Shown here: positions 5,977 through 11,123 of the stretch, piece by piece | How the letters are laid out: the number at the start of each line of letters is the position of its first letter | Numbering within the stretch: position 1 is the first letter of the stretch | DNA from: an uncultured Acidimicrobiales bacterium | GTDB lineage: Bacteria; Actinomycetota; Acidimicrobiia; Acidimicrobiales; UBA10347 | Assembly (NCBI GenBank): GCA_937942965.1 | Contig: CALDGN010000319.1 | Location: 1 to 11,123, forward strand | DNA: 11,123 nt | Direction: 5' to 3' | Notes under the pieces: model-generated | Database searches by the model: none | What the model saw: only the letters and a program-made list of their open reading frames with translations | What the model was told of the DNA's origin: nothing | Translations under genes and position numbers: made by a program

Positions 5977-7305
5977 CTATGCCGTGGTGAAGTCAAGGTT
6001 GAGTCGCAGCGTGCCAAGCATGATCCCGGGCTGGTGAAGCCAGTCGTTGTCCGCCGAGTAGCTGATCGATTCGATGCGATCGAGCAACACGTTCCAGCCG
6101 ATCTGTTGCTCGAGCCGAGAGAGGCTTGCACCCGGACACACACGCGGCCCCGTCGAGAACGTGACGTGGCGGGTGAGCCGTTCACGATCAAGGTCAAGGT
6201 CGAACGGGCACTCGAACTCGTCGGGGTCGACGTTGGCTGCCCCATAACGCAGGTGCAGCAACGATCCGGCGGGAACCTCGACGCCCTGGAACACCTCGTC
6301 TTGTGACGTCATCCGAGTGGACAGGCCATGCGTCGGCGAGCGCATGCGCATGGCCTCTTCGGTGAACGCACGCACCTTGGAGCGATCGTTGCGGAGCAGC
6401 TCAAAGGTGCCCGGGTTCTCGCACAGAAGCTGCGCTTGTTCCTCGAGCGCGTACTGAGTTGTCTCGAGCCCGCCGATGATCATGGCGTGCACGATCCCAG
6501 CGATCTCAAGGTCGGTGAGCTTGCGGTCGAGCGGCTCGTAGTGCACGTCGCACAAGAAGCTGACCATGTCGTCTTGCGGGTCGCTGCGCTTCGCCGTGAC
6601 GTGCTCGTAGATGTAGTCCTGGAAGCCGTCGAGGCGGGCGAGCATGTCCTCGGTCTGTTCCGGCGTGAGTTCGTGGCGCAAGCCCGTGCCATGCACGAAC
6701 GGGGTGACGACTGCGTCGCCCCATGCGGCCAACTGCGGGATGTCTGCGTGAGGGAAGCCCAAGATGCTCGCCATCACATGTTGCGGCAGAGGCCGAGCGA
6801 ACTGGCTGATGAACTCGACCTTGCCGTCGTCGATCCACGCATCGAGCAGTTCGTGTGCGTGGCGCTCGATCATGTCTCGATTGCGGGTGGCACCTGCGCC
6901 GACCCACGGGTCGGTGAGCTCGCGCCGGTGCAGGTAATAGAGCTGTTGGGTCGGGCGCAGCGACACCATCGAGGCGGTCATCAGATTACGTTGCGCGGCG
7001 TACGCCTCTTCGGCCGACATGCCAGCTGCGGCGAGCTTCTCGACCCGCGATTGGGTCAGCGCGATGTAGCGGTCTGCGTCTTTGACGACCCGGGTGATGT
7101 CTTCGTGCTTGGTGAGGACGAATGCGTCGCTGCCCGGTGTCGGGCCGCCGCCTTCGATGCGCAGCACGGGCGCTTCTCGGTGCAGGATCTCGTACGCCTC
7201 GTACCAGTGCTCCTGAGCCCCATCGCCGAACAAGTCGACGTCGCCGAGATGCATCGGACAGGCCATTGGGCTGAGCTCATGATTGACATGCTTCGGATAT
7301 GACAT
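5977..7305 (-). CDS. Cytochrome P450 (bacterial class I type), substrate unknown
   Basis: From ATG at 7305 the protein has 442 residues, normal for a soluble bacterial P450 without a membrane anchor. The I-helix oxygen-activation motif is G278-G-L-E-T-T283. The K-helix ExxR is E317-A-M-R320. The heme loop is FSTGPRVCPGASLSRLE with Cys390 as the axial ligand. The start is fixed by a strong ribosome-binding site, GGAGGGGGAG (7311-7320), five bases upstream; the frame runs open to 7422 but that part overlaps the divergent gene's start. P450s of this type need a ferredoxin and reductase, and none is encoded nearby. The protein is clearly distinct from the CYP153-like protein downstream, and I cannot assign a CYP family or substrate. 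It converges on the sigma gene with only 23 bases between stops. Confidence 0.92.
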   Translation of the reverse strand: MSYPKHVNHELSPMACPMHLGDVDLFGDGAQEHWYEAYEILHREAPVLRIEGGGPTPGSDAFVLTKHEDITRVVKDADRYIALTQSRVEKLAAAGMSAEEAYAAQRNLMTASMVSLRPTQQLYYLHRRELTDPWVGAGATRNRDMIERHAHELLDAWIDDGKVEFISQFARPLPQHVMASILGFPHADIPQLAAWGDAVVTPFVHGTGLRHELTPEQTEDMLARLDGFQDYIYEHVTAKRSDPQDDMVSFLCDVHYEPLDRKLTDLEIAGIVHAMIIGGLETTQYALEEQAQLLCENPGTFELLRNDRSKVRAFTEEAMRMRSPTHGLSTRMTSQDEVFQGVEVPAGSLLHLRYGAANVDPDEFECPFDLDLDRERLTRHVTFSTGPRVCPGASLSRLEQQIGWNVLLDRIESISYSADNDWLHQPGIMLGTLRLNLDFTTA

Positions 7306-7310
7306 CGCCA

Positions 7311-7320
7311 CTCCCCCTCC
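7311..7320 (-). promoter_or_regulatory. Strong ribosome-binding site of the P450 gene
   Basis: GGAGGGGGAG on the minus strand stands five bases before ATG 7305. It is the strongest such site in the window and decides the P450 start against upstream in-frame ATGs. Confidence 0.8.
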
Positions 7321-7374
7321 AATCAGGGCCACTTCCCTCCGTTCAGCAATAGCAGACGCGGCCCGAGCGGCACC

Positions 7375-7380
7375 TAGGTT
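7375..7380 (+). promoter_or_regulatory. Candidate -10 element of the GFA-family gene (possibly leaderless)
   Basis: TAGGTT fits TANNNT and lies seven bases before ATG 7388, so transcription could begin at the start codon. The only purine-rich run, GAGG at 7382-7385, is too close to the ATG to serve as a ribosome-binding site. No -35 is evident. Confidence 0.35.
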
Positions 7381-7387
7381 CGAGGCC

Positions 7388-7789
7388 ATGCCCCAAACCG
7401 GACGCTGCCTCTGCGGCAACATCAGCTACTCGATCGAAGGCGACCTGTTGGCCACGGCGGTCTGCCATTGCGAACACTGCCAGCGCCAGAGCGGTGGCGC
7501 GTTCTCGACCAACCTGGTGGTCCACGAGAGCCAGCTCACCGTCGATGGCGAACTCACGATCTACGAGGACCGCGGCCGCACCGGTGACGCGGTGTACGTG
7601 TTGCGAAAGTTCTGCGGAAACTGCGGCTCGCCGATCGTGTCCGAGCTGATGGAGCCCGCCGGCGTCCTGGCGGTCAAGGCCGGCACCCTCGATGACACGT
7701 CAGGCGTAGAGCCAAACATTCAGGCGTGGTGTGTCGACAAGCAGCCCTGGGTCGACCTCGGCGACATCCAAGCCATGGACCGCGAGTAG
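7388..7789 (+). CDS. GFA/CENP-V family zinc-binding protein
   Basis: This 133-residue protein has the Mss4-like beta fold of the GFA family (Pfam name: glutathione-dependent formaldehyde-activating). The zinc-ligand pattern is complete: C7-L-C9-G near the N-terminus, then C26-H-C28-x2-C31 followed by QRQSGGAFS, and later C76-G-N-C79-G. Strands typical of the fold follow (LAVKAGTLDD). The family name comes from a formaldehyde-glutathione enzyme, but most members have no proven activity, so formaldehyde chemistry should not be assumed. The frame is open upstream, but the start at 7388 fits the family N-terminus and leaves room for the divergent P450's ribosome-binding site. It shares an 82-base divergent region with that P450. 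Confidence 0.88.
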   Translation: MPQTGRCLCGNISYSIEGDLLATAVCHCEHCQRQSGGAFSTNLVVHESQLTVDGELTIYEDRGRTGDAVYVLRKFCGNCGSPIVSELMEPAGVLAVKAGTLDDTSGVEPNIQAWCVDKQPWVDLGDIQAMDRE

Positions 7790-7843
7790 CGAGTACTACC
7801 TGCGATCAATCCGGTGGGGACCGCAGTGGCTTCATCGGCCGCA

Positions 7844-7868
7844 GCGTTGTGAGCGCAGCGAGCAACGC
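7844..7868. terminator. Weak hairpin between convergent GFA and pyridoxamine-oxidase-like genes
   Basis: gcgttg (7844-7849) can pair with caacgc (7863-7868) across a 13-base loop in the 82-base convergent gap. It lacks a T-tract on either side. It could be a weak bidirectional terminator or chance. Confidence 0.2.
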
Positions 7869-7871
7869 GTA

Positions 7872-8390
7872 CTACCCGGCGAGACCGGCTTGGATCGCTT
7901 CGTTCGTGAAGGCTTGGAACTTGGCGACGTCGAAGCCGACCACGAGCCGAGCATCGGTCTCGATGATCACACGATGATCTGAATCGAGGAACTTGGCAAA
8001 GGCCTTGCGGTACTCGTCATCCGGTTGCGACGACAGGCCGGAAAGGTCCGCGTAGAACCACTCTTTGAGTTCGTCGAAGCCGGGATCGCCGGGGGCGTGC
8101 ACGATCGACTCACCCTTGTACGTCGCGGTCTTGCGGCCGGTGTTGATCACGATCGCCGACTGCGGACGAGCCCGCAGCGCCGGCACCCGCTTGCGCTTCT
8201 CGGCGCACGTCGTCCAGAACTTGCCGTCGCGGTAGAGGAACGCGACGACGACACCGACCGGGTATCCGTCGCGGGTCGTCCAGTTGAAGACACACTCGCC
8301 GCCAGCGTCAAGCAGTTCCTGCAATGCGTCGTCGTCGAGACGCATCGTCGTTAGGTCCTCGTAGTCGACCTGCTCATCATTCGCACCCAT
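7872..8390 (-). CDS. Pyridoxamine 5'-phosphate oxidase-like (split-barrel flavin/F420) protein
   Basis: The protein has 172 residues. After a helical N-terminus (LDDDALQELLDAGGECVFNW) comes the split-barrel core: PVGVVVAFLYRDGKFWTT, CAEKRKRVPALRARPQSAIVI and KTATYKGESIVH. These are the strand-turn-strand pattern seen in flavin- or F420-binding pyridoxamine-oxidase-like proteins, with the basic EKRKR stretch where the cofactor phosphate is often held. A helical C-terminal part (DDEYRKAFAKFLDSDHRVIIETDARLVVGFDVAKF) completes the usual length. I chose ATG 8390 because AAGGGGG (8398-8404) lies seven bases upstream; an earlier in-frame ATG at 8429 has no such site. It is divergent from the CYP153-like gene, 89 bases apart. 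Cofactor (FMN, F420 or heme) and substrate cannot be told from sequence. Confidence 0.8.
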   Translation of the reverse strand: MGANDEQVDYEDLTTMRLDDDALQELLDAGGECVFNWTTRDGYPVGVVVAFLYRDGKFWTTCAEKRKRVPALRARPQSAIVINTGRKTATYKGESIVHAPGDPGFDELKEWFYADLSGLSSQPDDEYRKAFAKFLDSDHRVIIETDARLVVGFDVAKFQAFTNEAIQAGLAG

Positions 8391-8397
8391 GACCGAA

Positions 8398-8404
8398 CCC
8401 CCTT
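8398..8404 (-). promoter_or_regulatory. Ribosome-binding site of the pyridoxamine-oxidase-like gene
   Basis: AAGGGGG on the minus strand is seven bases before ATG 8390 and sets the start codon. Confidence 0.7.
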
Positions 8405-8467
8405 GTTCCCTTTCGACCGTAGTGGGCAAGGTCGACTGCGGTTAGATCGCCGGATGGCCCCTATCTC

Positions 8468-8473
8468 TATGAT
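8468..8473 (+). promoter_or_regulatory. -10 element of the CYP153-like gene, probably leaderless
   Basis: TATGAT is one base from the TATAAT consensus and stands six bases before ATG 8480, so the A of the ATG is the likely transcription start. No Shine-Dalgarno sequence precedes the ATG, consistent with a leaderless mRNA. The -35 position (near 8445-8450) is not recognisable. Confidence 0.55.
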
Positions 8474-8479
8474 CGTCAG

Positions 8480-9802
8480 ATGACCGACGTGATGCCGCAG
8501 CAGGAAACGATCTCGCTCGAGGACTTCCGGACCCCAGAGCAAGAGATGGCCGAGCTTGGGGCCGACGCAGCTCCCGCCGCGGAACTGGCGATCGAGGACA
8601 TCAATCCGCTCAACGCCCACCTGTTCCGTGATCACCGTTGGCACGACTACTTCGCTCGCCTGCGCGCCGAAGACCCGGTGCACCTGAACGAGATCGAAAC
8701 CGCTGGCCGGTTCTGGTCGATCACGAAGTACGACGACGTCAAGGCCGTCGATGGCGACTGGCAGAACTTCTCCTCGGCCGAGGGCATCACGCTCGGCGTA
8801 AAGATCGGTTCCGCGATTCCGGAGCGCATCTCCAATGCGTCGGCGTTCATCGCCATGGACCCACCTGAGCAGACCCAGCAGCGCAAGACGGTCCGAGGCA
8901 TCTCGGCACCGAGCAGCCTGCGGAATCTCGAGGATCAGATCCGTGAGCGCACCGTCAAGGTGCTCGAGGATCTACCCGAGGGCGAGACCTTCGATTGGGT
9001 CGACACCGTGTCGATTGAGCTCACCACGATCTTGCTCGCTGCGCTCTTCGACTTCCCATTCGAGGATCGCCGCAAGCTCACCCGCTGGTCCGACATCGTT
9101 TTCGCGATCCCCGAGCCAGGCGGCATCGTTGAGTCGCATGAACAGCGCCAAGCCGAGCTCATCGAGATGGTGCAGTACTTCGATCGCCTGTGGGATGAGC
9201 GTCGGAAGAACCCCGGCTTCGATCTGGTGTCGATGCTCGCCAACGGCGAAGCAACCAAGGACATGCCGACCCTGGAACATCTCGGCAACCTGCTGCTGCT
9301 GATCGTTGGCGGCAACGACACGACCCGCAACACCATGTCGGGCAGCGTCTACGGCCTGAACAAGTTCCCCGATCAGTACGACAAGCTCATCGCCGATCCT
9401 GGCCTCATCCCGAAGATGGTGCCTGAGATCATCCGCTGGCAGACGCCGCTCTCGTACATGCGCCGCACGGCGACGCAAGATGTCGAACTCGGCGGCAAGC
9501 AGATCCTCAAAGACGATCAGCTGCTGATGTGGTACATCTCGGCGAACCGCGACGAAGACATGTTCGGCACCACTGCGAACGTCATCGACATCGAGCGTGA
9601 CAACGCTGACCGCCACCTGTCGTTCGGGTACGGCGTGCACTTCTGTATGGGCAGCCGCCTGGCTGAGCTGCAGCTGCGCATCCTCTGGGAAGAACTACTG
9701 GGCCGCTTCGAGCGGGTCGAAGTCGTGGGCGAACCCGAGCGCACGTTCTCGTCGTTCGTCAACGGCTACCAGACCCTGCCGGTCCAGGTGAAGCGCAAGT
9801 AG
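8480..9802 (+). CDS. CYP153-like cytochrome P450 (alkane/fatty-acid omega-hydroxylase type)
   Basis: The protein has 440 residues. Motifs: I-helix G277-G-N-D-T-T282; K-helix ExxR E316-I-I-R319; heme loop HLSFGYGVHFCMGSRLAE with Cys389 as ligand. Long stretches follow the CYP153 pattern as I know it: LNPLNAHLF near the N-terminus, FIAMDPPEQTQQRKTV, FDWVDTVSIELTT, LFDFPFEDRRKLTRWSD, LLLIVGGNDTTRNTMSGSV, IIRWQTPLSYMRRTA, LAELQLRILWEELL, VVGEPERTFSSFVNGYQTLPV. CYP153 enzymes hydroxylate the terminal carbon of medium-chain alkanes, alcohols or fatty acids, using a ferredoxin and reductase. In many hosts those partners are adjacent; here they are not. The substrate is inferred from family only, and another alicyclic or terpenoid substrate is possible. 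The gene is followed after 17 bases by a FAD oxidase gene on the same strand. Confidence 0.93.
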   Translation: MTDVMPQQETISLEDFRTPEQEMAELGADAAPAAELAIEDINPLNAHLFRDHRWHDYFARLRAEDPVHLNEIETAGRFWSITKYDDVKAVDGDWQNFSSAEGITLGVKIGSAIPERISNASAFIAMDPPEQTQQRKTVRGISAPSSLRNLEDQIRERTVKVLEDLPEGETFDWVDTVSIELTTILLAALFDFPFEDRRKLTRWSDIVFAIPEPGGIVESHEQRQAELIEMVQYFDRLWDERRKNPGFDLVSMLANGEATKDMPTLEHLGNLLLLIVGGNDTTRNTMSGSVYGLNKFPDQYDKLIADPGLIPKMVPEIIRWQTPLSYMRRTATQDVELGGKQILKDDQLLMWYISANRDEDMFGTTANVIDIERDNADRHLSFGYGVHFCMGSRLAELQLRILWEELLGRFERVEVVGEPERTFSSFVNGYQTLPVQVKRK

Positions 9803-9819
9803 CGGAGCACGTTCGGATC

Positions 9820-10992
9820 ATGCCAACTTGGTCGAACTGGAGCGGTCGCCAGACCTCCTCTCCTACTGCGCTCGTCTCGCCGACGTCCGAAGAAGAGATC
9901 GTCAGCGCCGTTGCCAGCGCTGCAGCCGACGGTGTGTCGGTTCGCGCAGTCGGAGCGTCGCACTCGCACTCACGTATCGCTGCTCCTGACGGCGTGCTGC
10001 TCAATCTCGACGACTGGCAAGGCGTCGTGTCGGCCGACCCCGAGAACGAGCGGGCGACGGTGCGCTCGGGCTCCCGGATCTTCGAGCTCGGCGAACCGCT
10101 TCACGCACACGGCCTGGCGCTGCGCAACCAGGGCGACATCGACAAGCAGAGCATCGCCGGTGCGACCTCGACGGGAACCCACGGCACCGGTCCCACCAAC
10201 CAGAACCTGTCGGCATCGGTCGAGGGTGTGCGTCTCGTGCTTGCGTCGGGCGAGGTCGTCTCCTGCTCACCCGACGAACACCCGGAGCTGTTCGAGCTCG
10301 CACGCCACTCGCTTGGTGGTGTCGGCCTCATCACCGAGTTCACACTCGGACTTCGCCCCGCATATCGACTGCATGAACGCCTTTGGAAAGAGTCGCCCGA
10401 CGATGTCTTTGGCCGCATCGACGAACTCGTGACTGGCACCCGCCACTTCGAGTTCTTCTGGATGCCGCAGCTCGACGCATGCGCGTGCAAGACGCTCGCC
10501 GAGACCGACGCCGAGGTCGACGACCTGCCCGACGTCAAGCTCGAGCGGATCGGATGGAGCCACAACATCATCTCGTCGATTCGCGACGACAAACACACCG
10601 AGATGGAGTACTCGGTTCCTGCCGAGCAAGGTCCGGCGTGTTTCAACGAGGTCCGCGAGATGATCCTGCGGGACTTCCCGGATCTCGAGTGGCCGCTCGA
10701 ATACCGGACCGTTCGCTCCGATGACATCTGGATCAGCGCTGCCGGCGGACGCGAGACCGTCACGATCTCGGCGCATCAAGACATCAGCCTCGATGACCGT
10801 GACCTGTTCGAAGCATGCGAGGAGATCTTCCGCCGCTACGACGGTCGTCCTCACTGGGGCAAGGTGCACTATCTGTCGGGCGCCGACCTCGCCGAGCTCT
10901 ACCCGCGCTATCGCGACTGGTGGCGCATCCGCGACGAGCACGATCCCCATGACCTCTTCGTCACCGAAGACCTCGCCCGCCTACGCCCCTAG
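9820..10992 (+). CDS. FAD-dependent oxidase of the aldonolactone/alditol oxidase (VAO) family
   Basis: This 390-residue protein has the two-domain VAO layout. The N-terminal FAD domain carries VRAVGASHSHS, where His48 sits at the position of the covalent 8-alpha-histidyl FAD link in alditol and gulonolactone oxidases. It continues with NQGDIDKQSIAGATSTGTHGTG, the pyrophosphate-binding segment, and GGVGLITEFTLGLRP. The C-terminal ALO-type substrate domain has E294-Y-R296, matching the Glu-x-Arg pair of alditol oxidase, the H345-W-G-K348 motif, and the closing DPHDLFVTEDLARL segment. Such enzymes oxidise an alcohol of a sugar lactone or polyol with O2, releasing H2O2; the substrate here is unknown. 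No signal or membrane segment is seen. GGAG (9804-9807) lies 12 bases before ATG. The 17-base gap after the P450 gene indicates one operon. Its TAG overlaps the stop of the convergent right-edge gene. Confidence 0.9.
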   Translation: MPTWSNWSGRQTSSPTALVSPTSEEEIVSAVASAAADGVSVRAVGASHSHSRIAAPDGVLLNLDDWQGVVSADPENERATVRSGSRIFELGEPLHAHGLALRNQGDIDKQSIAGATSTGTHGTGPTNQNLSASVEGVRLVLASGEVVSCSPDEHPELFELARHSLGGVGLITEFTLGLRPAYRLHERLWKESPDDVFGRIDELVTGTRHFEFFWMPQLDACACKTLAETDAEVDDLPDVKLERIGWSHNIISSIRDDKHTEMEYSVPAEQGPACFNEVREMILRDFPDLEWPLEYRTVRSDDIWISAAGGRETVTISAHQDISLDDRDLFEACEEIFRRYDGRPHWGKVHYLSGADLAELYPRYRDWWRIRDEHDPHDLFVTEDLARLRP

Positions 10993-11123
10993 CGATCGGT
11001 AAGCGTCACAACGTTGAGCGGCCCGCGTTGCACCAATGCGGTCGCGTCGTGGCGCTTGCCGCAATACCAGACACCTGCGTCGCTGTCAGCTTCGAGGTTC
11101 TTGAGCCATTGCGAGTCGCCGCG
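10989..11123 (-). CDS. C-terminal 44 residues of an unidentified protein (N-terminus outside window)
   Basis: Reading inward from the right edge on the minus strand gives 44 sense codons and a TAG at 10989-10991. Composition looks coding: third positions are mostly G or C, and the peptide is plausible (DSQWLKNLEADSDAGVWYCG, then ALVQRGPLNVVTLTDR at the end). The WLKNLEAD segment recalls the W-x-x-N-L stretch of deazaflavin-dependent nitroreductase-like proteins, but the fragment is too short to name. It is convergent with the FAD oxidase gene, and the two stops overlap by two bases. Confidence 0.6.
   Translation of the reverse strand, partial: RGDSQWLKNLEADSDAGVWYCGKRHDATALVQRGPLNVVTLTDR

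Noticed and set aside
6328..7302. Plus-strand ORF of 324 codons opposite the first P450
   Set aside because: The minus strand encodes a complete P450 with I-helix, ExxR and heme motifs. The plus frame lacks any recognisable motif.
7306..7422. 39-residue N-terminal extension of the first P450
   Set aside because: It would overlap the start of the divergent GFA gene and bypass the strong ribosome-binding site at 7311-7320.
7794..7876. Direct repeat gtactacc at 7794-7801 and 7869-7876 as an attachment or insertion site
   Set aside because: Eight bases in GC-rich intergenic sequence is easily chance, and no mobile-element gene is present.

Overview
The window looks like chromosomal DNA of a high-GC actinobacterium. 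Coding is dense on both strands, codons favour G or C at the third position, and several starts look leaderless, with a -10-like hexamer 5 to 7 bases before the ATG. The gene set (AidB-type flavoprotein, ECF42-type sigma factor with a DGPF partner, CYP153-like P450, SRPBCC and pyridoxamine-oxidase-like proteins) would suit Acidimicrobiia or a relative. The taxon is inferred; there is no rRNA or marker gene. No tRNA, rRNA, CRISPR array, insertion sequence or phage gene is visible.

Left part (1-4251, minus strand). Three genes run towards the left edge: an AidB-like acyl-CoA dehydrogenase, a small SRPBCC protein, and a Cys-type sulfatase whose reading frame continues past the usual sulfatase end into the start of a DJ-1/PfpI domain, cut by the window edge. 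The SRPBCC stop and sulfatase start share a base (TGATG). A 150-base gap between AidB and SRPBCC holds a tandem 13-bp repeat and a possible 20-codon leader ORF.

Centre (4252-5953, plus strand). A DGPF/YCII-like protein is followed after 21 bases by a 398-residue ECF sigma factor with a long TPR-like C-terminal part. This is the recognised ECF42 arrangement. Upstream lies TGTCCA-N17-CGTC, close to the ECF42 promoter pattern as I recall it, suggesting autoregulation. It lies next to the 5' end of the divergent AidB gene.

Right part (5977-10992). A class I-type cytochrome P450 of unknown substrate (minus) is divergent from a small GFA/CENP-V-type zinc protein (plus). A pyridoxamine-phosphate-oxidase-like protein (minus) is divergent from a CYP153-like P450 (plus), which is followed after 17 bases by a VAO-type FAD oxidase of the aldonolactone/alditol oxidase family. 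The last two look like a hydroxylation-plus-oxidation pair. Neither P450 has a ferredoxin or ferredoxin reductase in the window. At the right edge the C-terminus of another minus-strand protein converges on the oxidase, the two stop codons overlapping in a CTAG.

The most unusual items are the sulfatase-DJ-1 fusion and its translational link to SRPBCC, the candidate ECF42 promoter shared with the AidB upstream region, the repeat-built leader before SRPBCC, and the CYP153-oxidase pair. No stretch over 300 bases lacks a gene.
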